DNA from: Legionella steelei
GTDB lineage: Bacteria > Pseudomonadota > Gammaproteobacteria > Legionellales > Legionellaceae
Reading direction: 5' to 3'
Assembly (NCBI RefSeq): GCF_001468005.1
Contig: NZ_LNYY01000019.1
Span: 1,201,958-1,265,957, forward strand
DNA: 64,000 bases
The notes beneath the pieces were generated by a model. It searched no databases, was not told where the DNA came from, and worked only from the letters and a program-made list of their open reading frames with translations. Positions 37,855 through 47,053 of this stretch are shown in pieces. The translations under genes and the position numbers were made by a program. Each line of letters opens with the position of its first letter. Position 1 is the first letter of the stretch.

Positions 37855-39444
37855 ATGGCCCAAGAACGTACATTTTCTACTTTTACTCCCAAAAGAGCTC
37901 TGCTTAGTGTTTCCGATAAGCGAGGCATTGTTGAACTGGGAAAAGAGCTGCACCAACAAGGTGTAGAACTCATTGCAACAGGAAATACTGCGGCATTACT
38001 CAGAGAACATGAATTACCAGTTACCGATGTAAGTGAATGCACAGGCTTTCCTGAAATGTTAGATGGCCGAGTAAAAACATTGCATCCAGGTATTCATGCT
38101 GGTTTGCTTGCGCGTGGGAAAAAAGATGCAAAAATACTCCGTGAACACTCAATCAAACCCATTGATTTGTTGGTAATTAACTTATACCCTTTTGAGCAAA
38201 CCATCAGCCGCCCTGACTGTAATTTCAATGAGGCTATAGAAAATATTGATATTGGCGGACCAGCAATGATTCGCTCAGCTGCCAAAAATCATGCGCATAC
38301 TTATGTGGTGGTTAAACCCGAGGATTATGCTGAGCTAATACAGTATCTAAAAAGCAAAAAAAGCCCTTCTGATTGGGGATTCACTTTAGCTAAAAAAGCC
38401 TTCGCTCATACAGCAGCCTATGATGCAGCAATTACAAACTATCTGACCACATTAGATGAACAGTACACCCCTTGCGGCTTCCCAGAGGTTCTTACCTGCC
38501 AGTTTAATAAAATAACCGACTTACGTTATGGAGAAAACCCGCACCAACAAGCTGCTTTTTACATTGATAAAAATGTTGAATCCGGTTCTCTCGGCGCTGC
38601 ACAATTAATTCAAGGAAAGCAGTTGTCCTATAACAATATTCTTGATGCAGATGCGGCGTTGGACTGTGTGAAATCTTTTTCCTGCGAAAAACCAACGTGC
38701 GTTATTGTCAAACACGCTAATCCTTGCGGTATTGCCATAGGGGACTCTTTGCTTCATGCTTATCTCAAAGCATTTCAATGTGATCCGAGCTCAGCATATG
38801 GCGGTATCATCGCTGTGAACCAAAAATTGGATGCCAATACGGCAAAAACCATTCTGGAAAAACAATTTGTGGAAGTCATTGTCGCTCCCGATGCCAGCAA
38901 GGAAGCCAAAGAAGTTCTGGCTAGCAAAGAAAATATTCGTGTCTTGTTGACTGGAGCATGGAAACAAGATGATGCATTTCGTTTAAACATGAAAAAAGTA
39001 GATGGCGGATTGCTCGTCCAAGAACACGATTCACTCTCTCTTGGAAGTTATGAATTAAAAACTGTGACTCAAAAGAAACCTTCCGAACAACAAATGAATG
39101 ACTTAATGTTTGCCTGGCGTGCAGTAAAACATGTTAAGTCCAATGCCATTGTTTATGCTAAAGACGCTGCAACCATTGGATTGGGTGGTGGTCAAACCAG
39201 CCGGGTGATGAGTGCACGCATAGGTCTTTGGCAAGCAGCACAAATGGGATTTGACGCTCATGGTGCAGTCATGGCTTCTGATGCATTTATACCTTTTCCC
39301 GATACTGTAGAGATTGCTGCTGAAGCAGGTATTTCTGCTATTATTCAACCAGGAGGCTCGATCAGAGATGCACAAATAATAACTTGTGCTGAAGAGCATG
39401 GGATAATTATGCTATTCACTGGAGTCCGTCACTTTAAGCATTAG
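37855..39444 (+). CDS. purH: Bifunctional AICAR transformylase / IMP cyclohydrolase PurH
   Basis: Last two steps of IMP synthesis. From ATG 37855, preceded by AAGGAAGG, the product is 529 aa. The N-terminal cyclohydrolase part has RALLSVSDKRGIVELGK, GTAALLREH-type segment and VKTLHPGIHAGLLARG. The C-terminal transformylase part has LRYGENPHQQAAFY, the catalytic VKHANPCG and the end SDAFIPFPDTVEIAAEAG. An upstream ORF extension of 15 codons is rejected. Upstream, GCCTG...CAGGC followed by a T-run (37773-37797) may end the prmA transcript. Confidence 0.97.
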   Translation: MAQERTFSTFTPKRALLSVSDKRGIVELGKELHQQGVELIATGNTAALLREHELPVTDVSECTGFPEMLDGRVKTLHPGIHAGLLARGKKDAKILREHSIKPIDLLVINLYPFEQTISRPDCNFNEAIENIDIGGPAMIRSAAKNHAHTYVVVKPEDYAELIQYLKSKKSPSDWGFTLAKKAFAHTAAYDAAITNYLTTLDEQYTPCGFPEVLTCQFNKITDLRYGENPHQQAAFYIDKNVESGSLGAAQLIQGKQLSYNNILDADAALDCVKSFSCEKPTCVIVKHANPCGIAIGDSLLHAYLKAFQCDPSSAYGGIIAVNQKLDANTAKTILEKQFVEVIVAPDASKEAKEVLASKENIRVLLTGAWKQDDAFRLNMKKVDGGLLVQEHDSLSLGSYELKTVTQKKPSEQQMNDLMFAWRAVKHVKSNAIVYAKDAATIGLGGGQTSRVMSARIGLWQAAQMGFDAHGAVMASDAFIPFPDTVEIAAEAGISAIIQPGGSIRDAQIITCAEEHGIIMLFTGVRHFKH

Positions 39445-39459
39445 CAAAGACACCAAATT

Positions 39460-39540
39460 GTAGCCTTGGTGCAGCGCAGCGAAACCCGGGATTACATCTT
39501 TAGATTTCCCGGGTGAGGGCTACGCCTTCACCCAGGCTAC
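39460..39540. repeat. Full copy of dispersed GTAGCC...GGCTAC palindromic repeat
   Basis: An 81-bp element with inverted ends GTAGCCTTGGTG and CACCCAGGCTAC, and an inner CCCGGG pair separated by 19 bases. It carries the GCAGCGCAGCGAAACCCGGG core seen in other copies (33071, 42943, 59581, 62626). It lies immediately after purH and could serve as a 3' stem. Confidence 0.7.
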
Positions 39541-39560
39541 AAAGTATAATGGAGAATACT

Positions 39561-40202
39561 GTGAATACACTTGTAATTACAGGGATTAGTCGAGGGATAG
39601 GACTTGAAACAGCTAAAATCTTTTTAGCAAATGGTTGGCTCGTTATTGGAACATCAACGAATGGACATACTCCTTTAAAACATAAAAACCTACAAATCCA
39701 TCCGCTTAATTTAGTGGATTCAGAACAAATAAACCACTTTGCAAAGCAATTACCCAAAATCGATGTATTAATTAATAGTGCTGCTGTTCTGTTGGAGGAT
39801 TGGCGTGCAGAAAAAATTAATATGAGCCAGTTAAAAGAAACTTTTGCGATCAATGTATTTGGCACCATAGAATTAACGGAACAATGCATTCCTAAGCTAA
39901 ATCCTAATGCACAAATAATTAACATTTCTTCAGGATGGGGAACGTTCAGCGGCAACGACTCCGCCTGTGTACCCCATTACAAGATGTCAAAATCATGCCT
40001 CAACATGTATACCCTACTTTTAGCAAAAAGGTTACCCGAAACTACAGTTTCCAGTTTTGATCCCGGTTGGGTCAAAACAGATATGGGTACCAACAATGCC
40101 CCAACCCTACCTTCCAAAACAGCACAAGAACTATATGAGCTCATCAATAAACCAAAGAAAAGTGGTTATTTCTGGCATGAAGGAACAATTAGGGATTGGT
40201 AA
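39561..40202 (+). CDS. Short-chain dehydrogenase/reductase
   Basis: Rossmann-fold NAD(P)-dependent oxidoreductase of 213 aa from GTG 39561, which has GGAG six bases upstream; ATG 39549 is an alternative without a ribosome site. Motifs: TGISRGIGLE (nucleotide binding), NSAAVLL (NNAG-like), INISSGWG (catalytic Ser) and YKMSK (Tyr and Lys). Substrate is unknown. It resembles the CsgA/C-factor-like group of small SDRs only loosely. Confidence 0.85.
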   Translation: MNTLVITGISRGIGLETAKIFLANGWLVIGTSTNGHTPLKHKNLQIHPLNLVDSEQINHFAKQLPKIDVLINSAAVLLEDWRAEKINMSQLKETFAINVFGTIELTEQCIPKLNPNAQIINISSGWGTFSGNDSACVPHYKMSKSCLNMYTLLLAKRLPETTVSSFDPGWVKTDMGTNNAPTLPSKTAQELYELINKPKKSGYFWHEGTIRDW

Positions 40203-40266
40203 AGGGCATCCTTTCTATCCTTAATTTAAATCTATATAGCCAATTAGCTATCTGCTCAACAATACA

Positions 40267-40299
40267 CTTAATGCTCGCTTAATAATCTTTTTGTATAAT
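40267..40299 (+). promoter_or_regulatory. Tandem PmrA-box-like promoter
   Basis: CTTAATGCT (40267-40275) and CTTAATAAT (40278-40286) are direct repeats separated by 2 bp, close to the L. pneumophila PmrA consensus cTTAATatT-N2-cTTAATatT (7/9 and 8/9). TATAAT follows at 40294-40299, so the second repeat covers the -35 position, as in PmrA-activated effector promoters. The ATG of the next gene is at 40335. Confidence 0.7.
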
Positions 40300-40334
40300 T
40301 TTAATTGTGCTGTTTACAAAAAGAGATTTACATA

Positions 40335-41123
40335 ATGTCAATAGAAGCTCAAAAAACTCAACAAATACAGGATTTTCGTTGTGCTTTTCTAAAATACTTG
40401 CTTGAGCCTTCTGAAAAAAGACAAAGTGCGTTAATAGAAAGCTGTATCGAGTTAGGTAACCTTACCTGCTTAATTGCAAAACAAAAAGCAGGATCCAAAA
40501 AAATAGGGACAGACGAAATTAATGAGGAACTAGAACCTTTAGTTCAAGAGGCAATTAAAGACATTTGCATTACTACAGCACAATCAGAAGTTATTCAGGA
40601 TTTTCGAGATAAGCTACTTAAAAACAATAGAAATAAAGCGTTTAAGGTCGACTCGGTATTAGAACCTGCGATTCAAACGTTAAAAGATGAAAATCGAGTA
40701 GTAGATAATAAGCATCAGAAAGTATTCGCGACCATTTATCCCATTGAACTTGATGGGCATCGCTTAAAAAAATCATGGTTCGAGGCATCGCAGCATGCCG
40801 GCGAAGCCGCTTTAACTCTAAGTCAAAAGCTTATGCAAACGACATTGGGCGTTTGTAAAAAAGATCAGATAGAGGAGAGCGATGCACGAGCTTATGCTCA
40901 GGCTTATGAGGATGCAAAAGGTCATGGTATCGAAAAACATCGTGGTCTCAAAGAAAAGTTCTATAATTTTTGTAGGGCTTTAAGTTGCGTATTGGTCGTC
41001 CCTTATTTTCATTACAGTTCTCAGCCTTCTTTTTGGACTACAGCGAAGACAACAACTCAAGAGGATGTTGATAAATCTCACGAGGCCATTGAGAATTATC
41101 AAAAATCTTTTCAAAAACAATAA
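40335..41123 (+). CDS. Unrecognised helical protein, candidate Dot/Icm effector
   Basis: Soluble, mostly helical protein of 262 aa from ATG 40335 (AAGAGA upstream). I recognise no domain. The motif IQDFR occurs twice, at about residues 11-15 and 92-96, each followed by a Leu/Lys-rich helix, suggesting a weak internal repeat. A short hydrophobic stretch (ALSCVLVVPYF) lies near residue 217. The tail TTQEDVDKSHEAIENYQKSF has Glu residues about 10-20 positions from the end, like the E-block of Dot/Icm substrates. Its promoter carries a PmrA-box-like tandem repeat. The effector role is inferred, not shown. Confidence 0.7.
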   Translation: MSIEAQKTQQIQDFRCAFLKYLLEPSEKRQSALIESCIELGNLTCLIAKQKAGSKKIGTDEINEELEPLVQEAIKDICITTAQSEVIQDFRDKLLKNNRNKAFKVDSVLEPAIQTLKDENRVVDNKHQKVFATIYPIELDGHRLKKSWFEASQHAGEAALTLSQKLMQTTLGVCKKDQIEESDARAYAQAYEDAKGHGIEKHRGLKEKFYNFCRALSCVLVVPYFHYSSQPSFWTTAKTTTQEDVDKSHEAIENYQKSFQKQ

Positions 41124-41188
41124 AACTTGCTAATTACTAATAAAAAAACCAAAATATACTCCTGTTAATTTGTCTCGCAGGAGTTAGG

Positions 41189-42931
41189 ATGACCCATGAC
41201 AAAGAGCTTGGAGAGCTATTACACGCAATAGCTGAAAAAAGCCTGCAAATTATTTCTGAAATAAAGGAAACTCCCTTACAACTTTCCTTAATAATCAATC
41301 AGTATATTGAGCTAACGGAACACTTTCAAAGTGTAATGAGTATTCTGTTGCAGAATCCAGAAAAAATCTGGGAAATGCAGCTTGCATATTGGCAAGATGC
41401 TATTAATTTGGCTCAAACCCAAATGCAGCATTGGTTAGATGGGACTTCCATGCCCATTCAGGATCCACGTTTTCGTGAGGAAGAATGGCTCAATAATCCA
41501 TTTTTTAATATGTTAACTCAGCATTACCTTTTAGCCAGTCAGCATATGAATACTTTGTTTGAACAACTGGAATATCCTGACAAAAACACAGCAAAACGCC
41601 TGCAATTTTTTACCAAGCAATATTTAGATGCATTGTCTCCCGCTAATTTTGTGCATACTAATCCCCAGATCATGGATGAAACATTGAAAAGCCATGGCAA
41701 AAATTTATTGCATGGCTTGCATAATTTGCTCTCTGATTTAGAAGTCGAGTCCTCGCGTCTCATGATTAAAATGACAGATACTGAAGCATTTAGGCTAGGT
41801 GAAAATATTGCGATAACTCCTGGAAAAGTAGTTTTTCGCAACAGCATGATGGAACTAATTCAATATGCGCCACAAACAGCGAGCGTCAAGTCTATCCCTC
41901 TGCTTATTGTTCCACCGTGGATCAACAAATATTATATTATGGATTTAAGCCCACATAACTCCCTCATTAACTGGTTAGTGAAGCAAGGAATTACTGTATT
42001 TATTATTTCTTGGGTCAATCCAGACTCAAATTTCTCTCATAAAAGTTTATTTGATTATTTAAATGAAGGACCATTAACCGCAATTAGTACAATTAAAAAA
42101 CAGCTTAATATAAAGCAGGTTAATACCATGGGATTTTGTATCGGTGGAACCCTTCTATCCATGTTGCTTGCATACAATAAAGCGCATCAAGATAAATCCG
42201 TTCGTAGTTCCACCTTTTTAGCGTCAATGATTGATTTCAGTGATCCAGGTGATATTGCAGTTTTTATTGATGAGCAACAAATTGCAAAACTAGAAAATGA
42301 AATGAAATCTAAGGGATATCTTGCTGGAAAATTTATGGCCTCCAGTTTTAACTCACTCCGGGCAAATGACTTAATTTGGTCGTTCTTTATCAAAAACTAT
42401 CTGCGCGGTAAAAACCCGGTTCCTTTTGATATCTTGTACTGGAACTCTGACTCCACCAACATGCCAGCAACGATGCATTCTCAATATTTAAGATGGATGT
42501 ACCTACATAATGATCTGGTCAAACCAGGCAAGATTCATCTTAATCATACTCCGATTGATGTCAGTACAATTGATATCCCCACTTTTTTCCTGTCTACGGA
42601 ACGAGATCATATAGCACCATGGAAAACAACCTACTTAGGCTTTAAACTGATGAATGGACCTAAGCGCTTTGTTCTCGGAGGTTCAGGACATATTGCAGGA
42701 ATTATCAATGCACCTGAAGCAAAAAAATATGGCTATAAAGTGAATAGTCATGCCCCTGCTCATGCAGAACAATGGCTGGAACAAGCAACAGAACACCCGG
42801 GTTCTTGGTGGCCAGAATGGTTAAAATGGTTAAAACCTCATTCAGGAAAACTTGTTCCGGCTCCTGATTTTGAACAATTGCCATTAAAACCGATAATGGA
42901 TGCACCAGGCAGTTATGTTTTGAAAAAATGA
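41189..42931 (+). CDS. phaC: Class I poly(3-hydroxyalkanoate) synthase PhaC
   Basis: Polymerises hydroxybutyryl-CoA into PHB storage granules, important for Legionella survival outside hosts. The protein has 580 aa, the class I size. The N-terminal domain is followed by an alpha/beta-hydrolase core with lipase-like box GFCIGG, catalytic Cys at 317. The catalytic Asp is in LSTERDHIAPW and His in LGGSGHIAGIINAP. AGGAGTTAGG lies before the ATG. No phaA, phaB or phasin gene is adjacent. Confidence 0.94.
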   Translation: MTHDKELGELLHAIAEKSLQIISEIKETPLQLSLIINQYIELTEHFQSVMSILLQNPEKIWEMQLAYWQDAINLAQTQMQHWLDGTSMPIQDPRFREEEWLNNPFFNMLTQHYLLASQHMNTLFEQLEYPDKNTAKRLQFFTKQYLDALSPANFVHTNPQIMDETLKSHGKNLLHGLHNLLSDLEVESSRLMIKMTDTEAFRLGENIAITPGKVVFRNSMMELIQYAPQTASVKSIPLLIVPPWINKYYIMDLSPHNSLINWLVKQGITVFIISWVNPDSNFSHKSLFDYLNEGPLTAISTIKKQLNIKQVNTMGFCIGGTLLSMLLAYNKAHQDKSVRSSTFLASMIDFSDPGDIAVFIDEQQIAKLENEMKSKGYLAGKFMASSFNSLRANDLIWSFFIKNYLRGKNPVPFDILYWNSDSTNMPATMHSQYLRWMYLHNDLVKPGKIHLNHTPIDVSTIDIPTFFLSTERDHIAPWKTTYLGFKLMNGPKRFVLGGSGHIAGIINAPEAKKYGYKVNSHAPAHAEQWLEQATEHPGSWWPEWLKWLKPHSGKLVPAPDFEQLPLKPIMDAPGSYVLKK

Positions 42932-42942
42932 AAGAGCAAGCC

Positions 42943-43001
42943 GTAACCCGGGAAATTCGCGCTAGAAAAACCCGGGTTTCGCTTCGCTGTACCCAGGCTA
43001 C
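42943..43001. repeat. Copy of dispersed GGCTAC palindromic repeat between phaC and aas
   Basis: ACCCGGG (42946-42952) and CCCGGGT (42971-42977) form the inner arms; the right end is GCTTCGCTGTACCCAGGCTAC. The element runs into the last codons of the aas-like gene and may act as a shared 3' stem for the convergent genes. Confidence 0.65.
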
Positions 43002-45169
43002 ATTGAAACTAAGCCTTCTTCGAGCTCTTTTTCAATAGTTAAGTAATCAATTTTTCCTGAAGGTAAAACAGGAATCTTACTTCCTGGAACAATCTGATGT
43101 GGAACGAGTAATTCCGAATATTCCAAGTCTTGTATTTTTTTAACAAAACTTGCTTTATCGGCATTGTTTGCCTCGCTATACAATATAATTTTTTCCCCTT
43201 TACTTGGGCTTTTCGTGCTCACTGCCGCATGTAACAATTCAGGCCAAATAGACGCAGCCACCCCTTCTACAGCAGTAAGCGAAACCATTTCACCCGCAAT
43301 CTTCGCAAAACGTTTTGCACGTCCGGCAATCGTAATGAATCCTTCATCATTCATAGTGACTATGTCTCCAGTATCATGCCATCCCTCTTCAGAAGTAATC
43401 AACGCTCCTGGCTTTTCGGAAGAGAGATACCCCTTCATCACATTAGGGCCACGCAATATTAAACGTCCCCCTTGAGCAATGCCATCTACTGGTTGAATTC
43501 GACTTTCCATAAAAGGTAATATCATCCCTACACTACCCGGGATAGAGGCTAAAGGACAATTCATAGAAATTACGGGAGAAGCCTCGGTAGCCCCATAACC
43601 TTCATAAATTTTTACCCCAAAAGTATCTATCCAATGTCGAATCGTTTCCGGCTTCACTTTCTCAGCACCTGCAAAAATATAACGCACACCACTAAAATCA
43701 TGCTGCTCTGCAGCTCGAGCATAACCGGTTAAAAAGGTATCAGTCCCGAACATGATGGTAGCCCCGGTTTGATAAACCAATCCTGGAATTATTTTATAAT
43801 GCAAGGGAGAGGGATAATAAAAGCAACTGAGCCCATGTATTAAAGGAAGAATTGAACCGGTAGTTAATCCAAACGAGTGGAATATGGGTAAGGAATTAAA
43901 AAATTTATCACGAAAAGAAAAATCTACTCGCGAAGTTAATTGAGAACAATTCGCGAGCAAATTAGAATGGGTTAAAACGACCCCCTTGGGAACACCTTCT
44001 GAACCGGAAGTAAATAATATAACGCTTGGATCCTCTGGAGAAACTGGAGCGCCAAGGAGTTGATAAGCCAGAGCAGCAAATCTCCCCTTTAATAATCCAG
44101 AAAGCTTATGGCCCAAATGTATGGAATCCTTAAAGTCTTCAAGAAAATAAACTTTTATTCCTTTTTCCTGTAATCCCTCGACCAAATCCTCGAGCTTTGC
44201 CGTAGTAATGAATTGTTTTGCCGTATAAATTGTTTTTACTTCAGCAATCTTACATGTGGCCAGCACATTATGGAGTCCCAGGCTGAAATTAAGCATAGCC
44301 GGGATACGTCGATATGCATGCAGTGCAAAAAAGCTAACCATACCGGCAATGGTCGTAGGCAACATGATGCCTACATGTTCTCCAACATGGGTTTGCTTTT
44401 TAATTTGCCGTCCCAAAATAAAGCAGCGAGCAAGAAATTGCTTATGCGTTAACGGAGCACGATTTGCATCTTCAATGAGCGCTTTATTCTTTGTTCCCAA
44501 AGCAGCTCCCTGAATAAGGGACTTAAACATTGGCATGGGCTGAAAGCTGTTTGCAAAGGTTAACTCACTGATCAAACGAAACAAACGGGTACTCACTGCA
44601 TTTCGGTCAAGAGGCTTATCTTTGTCTTGCATATAAGATTGTGTCGGTAATACATGCAAAATAATCTTGGGAAATAAACGAATAAGATGTTTGTCTTTGC
44701 TTATAGAGAAAATACTGTGTTGTGCTCCATCAATACGTATAGGGATAACTGAAGATCCCGCTTTTTGTAATACCATTCCAGGGGCATCAAAGACCTTCAA
44801 GCTCTCTTCCTGTAAGCCAATTCCTTGAGGAAAAATAACGCAACGCTTTCCATCTCGTATGGCATTAACTAATGCTCTTGCTGCAAAAGCGTTAGTAGAG
44901 TCGATGGTAATAACATCGGCAAAAAGCGCCATCATCTTAATCCAAAATTTACTTGATGAGTGAGGTGGGAAAGCTACAGTTAACTGCTCGGGTAAAAAAG
45001 CGGCAAGCAAAAGTAAATCAATTGTTGACGTTCTGTTGGCAATAATCACCGAGTTGAGTTCGGGCTGATAATTACCTCGTAACTCCACTTTAAACCAGCG
45101 AGCCAATATTGCTCTAATCCACTTACGAGCGCGCTGCTTTTGTCTTTCCTTCCAGGTAACTTGTTCCAT
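42998..45169 (-). CDS. aas: Aas-like acyltransferase/acyl-ACP synthetase with degraded acyltransferase motifs
   Basis: Two-domain protein of 723 aa like E. coli Aas, which reacylates lysophosphatidylethanolamine. The N-terminal PlsC-like domain (about 1-200) has lost key residues: the NHxxxxD motif reads NRTSTID (residues 45-51, His to Arg) and FPEGR reads FPQGIG (113-118). The C-terminal AMP-forming ligase (about 215-720) looks intact: ILFTSGSEGVPKGVVLTHSN, YEGYGATEASPVI, WHDTGDIV and IAGRAKRFAKIAGE. No LplT-like transporter domain is fused. It may therefore work mainly as an acyl-ACP or acyl-CoA synthetase. The C-terminal codons overlap a repeat. Confidence 0.88.
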   Translation of the reverse strand: MEQVTWKERQKQRARKWIRAILARWFKVELRGNYQPELNSVIIANRTSTIDLLLLAAFLPEQLTVAFPPHSSSKFWIKMMALFADVITIDSTNAFAARALVNAIRDGKRCVIFPQGIGLQEESLKVFDAPGMVLQKAGSSVIPIRIDGAQHSIFSISKDKHLIRLFPKIILHVLPTQSYMQDKDKPLDRNAVSTRLFRLISELTFANSFQPMPMFKSLIQGAALGTKNKALIEDANRAPLTHKQFLARCFILGRQIKKQTHVGEHVGIMLPTTIAGMVSFFALHAYRRIPAMLNFSLGLHNVLATCKIAEVKTIYTAKQFITTAKLEDLVEGLQEKGIKVYFLEDFKDSIHLGHKLSGLLKGRFAALAYQLLGAPVSPEDPSVILFTSGSEGVPKGVVLTHSNLLANCSQLTSRVDFSFRDKFFNSLPIFHSFGLTTGSILPLIHGLSCFYYPSPLHYKIIPGLVYQTGATIMFGTDTFLTGYARAAEQHDFSGVRYIFAGAEKVKPETIRHWIDTFGVKIYEGYGATEASPVISMNCPLASIPGSVGMILPFMESRIQPVDGIAQGGRLILRGPNVMKGYLSSEKPGALITSEEGWHDTGDIVTMNDEGFITIAGRAKRFAKIAGEMVSLTAVEGVAASIWPELLHAAVSTKSPSKGEKIILYSEANNADKASFVKKIQDLEYSELLVPHQIVPGSKIPVLPSGKIDYLTIEKELEEGLVSM

Positions 45170-45332
45170 GTTTCTGCTTCTCTTATAAAAAATTCGCTTT
45201 GGTTATACCCAATCAATCATTTTTTTTCAAGATTGCAACGTACACCCAGGTGTAATAGACTTCTTGATAAAATTGAATGCTAAGGGCAGTAGTGCGATTA
45301 CTGAAGATTTATCCGACGTCAAAACAAATCCT

Positions 45333-46019
45333 ATGAATTACCGTATCATTCATCCCATTAAAGCTATCATCATTGTTTTAACCTTGGTATTCCTAATTAC
45401 CACTGCCTTCTTTTTTCAGAAGTATTCAAGTGAAATCATTAATTGGGTTGATCATCTTGGCTGGTTTGCTCCCCTTCTATTTTTAATTATATATTGTTTT
45501 GCAACGATTATGTTCTTACCAACTATGGTGCTCACTTTAGCAGGAGGAGCGCTTTTTGGCCCCTTCCTGGGCACCCTAGTCAATTTATTAAGTGCAACCA
45601 GCGGTGCAGCATTCTCTTTCTTAATTACCAGGCATCTCGGTTATGACTGGTTTTCGCAAAGAAAAGGAAAAAGACTAAGAAAACTAATTGCCGCCGTAGA
45701 ACAACGAGGATGGATGAGTGTTGCCTTTCTACGACTAGTCCCAATTGTTCCTTATAATCTAGTCAATTATGGCCTAGGATTAACGGCAATAAAATTCCGC
45801 TCCTACCTAATCACTACGTTTATTTTTCTAATTCCCGCTGAAATTGTTTACACCTATTTTGGATATGCAGGAATGGAGGCTTTATTAAAACAAGGCGCAT
45901 TTTATAAAAACAGAGGAGTCCTCATAGCAGGCTTAGTCATTTTGTTGCTGTGTATTATCAAGATAGCGCATCTTAATGGCTTTCGTTTCAAGCGCTCAGA
46001 AAAGAAGATAATTGAGTAA
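45333..46019 (+). CDS. TVP38/TMEM64 family (VTT domain) membrane protein
   Basis: Polytopic membrane protein of 228 aa from ATG 45333; a longer ORF from TTG 45264 adds 23 residues and cannot be excluded because neither start has a clear ribosome site. The VTT/DedA-like core is visible: FLPTMVLTLAGGALFGPFLGTLV, then ATSGAAFSFLITRHLG and FLRLVPIVPYNLVNYGLG. Such proteins are linked to lipid scrambling or transport and proton-dependent envelope functions. Its 3' end overlaps pabC on the other strand by 32 bp. Confidence 0.85.
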   Translation: MNYRIIHPIKAIIIVLTLVFLITTAFFFQKYSSEIINWVDHLGWFAPLLFLIIYCFATIMFLPTMVLTLAGGALFGPFLGTLVNLLSATSGAAFSFLITRHLGYDWFSQRKGKRLRKLIAAVEQRGWMSVAFLRLVPIVPYNLVNYGLGLTAIKFRSYLITTFIFLIPAEIVYTYFGYAGMEALLKQGAFYKNRGVLIAGLVILLLCIIKIAHLNGFRFKRSEKKIIE

Positions 46020-46794
46020 GTAATGGATGCGCTACTGCGAATACGAGCTCGTCCAAAGAAAGCACCGGACGAATTCCCTGTAAGGAGTTCGTTGTAAAAA
46101 GAACATCGGCTTCTTGAAGCATTGTTTTTGTCAACGAAACTTCCATACAACTTAAGCCTTGTTGTTGAGACCATTGCAACAATCTTGAGCGAGTAATGCC
46201 AGGAAGTATGCCATCAGTTATAGGCGGAGTCAGTAACCCATTTTCTTTTATCAAAAATAGATTCGCACACGTAGTTTCTGTTGCATGCTGCCGCGTATTA
46301 AAAAACAAAGCATCATTTGCACCAAGAGCATTTGCTTGGCGACGAGCGAGGATAGCCTCTAAATAATTGACCGATTTGACTTGATATATGGGGTTATTTT
46401 CATCTCTTAACCACGGTACGCTCACCAAACGTAGTGGATGAGTTTCCACCGTATAATTAAAAGTCTGGAATATGAGATGACTGACCTGTCCTTGAGCAAC
46501 TAATCCCCTAGACGCAGCACCCCCACTTAAAATTGCTTTAATGCCGCCATGATATAAATTATCGCGTTTAATTTTATTCAGTAGATGCTCTAGCCATTGC
46601 TCATAAGAAAGATCAAAGGGGATCCCCAGTTTTTGTGCGGAATCGCCCAGCCGTTGCCAATGCAAAAAAGCATAACATGGTTTGGCGCCTTCCACTTTAA
46701 GCGTTTCAAACAAACCCTCACCCAAAAAGATGCGATCATCTATCGGAAACGCAAAACTGCTCTCCCCTTCTGTGAGTACTCGTGTTCGTATCAT
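45988..46794 (-). CDS. pabC: Aminodeoxychorismate lyase PabC (class IV aminotransferase fold)
   Basis: PLP enzyme that releases p-aminobenzoate from aminodeoxychorismate for folate synthesis. The protein has 268 aa, the usual PabC size. The PLP Lys is in YQVKSVNYLEAILARRQA, followed by GANDALFFN, ATETTCANLFLI and DGILPGITRSRLL. AGGA lies ahead of the ATG. Branched-chain or D-amino-acid aminotransferases share this fold, but length and the KSVNYLE motif favour PabC. Folate metabolism continues with the cyclo-ligase at 47286. Confidence 0.85.
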   Translation of the reverse strand: MIRTRVLTEGESSFAFPIDDRIFLGEGLFETLKVEGAKPCYAFLHWQRLGDSAQKLGIPFDLSYEQWLEHLLNKIKRDNLYHGGIKAILSGGAASRGLVAQGQVSHLIFQTFNYTVETHPLRLVSVPWLRDENNPIYQVKSVNYLEAILARRQANALGANDALFFNTRQHATETTCANLFLIKENGLLTPPITDGILPGITRSRLLQWSQQQGLSCMEVSLTKTMLQEADVLFTTNSLQGIRPVLSLDELVFAVAHPLLTQLSSFLSA

Positions 46795-46852
46795 AACTGT
46801 AATCCTAGAAAAAGCAGCTGAATCTACAACGAGTGTTTATTGACGAACCAGA

Positions 46853-47053
46853 TTAATAGTCTCCAAAATCGTCTTCCAGTTCATCACGTAAACGTTTTTC
46901 ATCCAACATATTTTCCAACCGTCTACGTGCGTCTAAATCACGTGGAACAGCTTCTGTAACCTCAGCTTCAACATCCAATTCACTATCGACATCGCCGAAG
47001 TCTTCTCCGACTTCTACAACAGCATCTTCATCATCTTCAAACAAATCACTCAT
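46853..47053 (-). CDS. Small acidic PA3496-like protein
   Basis: Very acidic 66-aa protein. The C-terminal half, ARRRLENMLDEKRLRDELED, matches a conserved gamma-proteobacterial small-protein family that I recall as PA3496-like. The N-terminal half is low-complexity Glu/Asp/Val. Function is unknown. It lies 58 bp upstream of pabC on the same strand. Confidence 0.65.
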   Translation of the reverse strand: MSDLFEDDEDAVVEVGEDFGDVDSELDVEAEVTEAVPRDLDARRRLENMLDEKRLRDELEDDFGDY

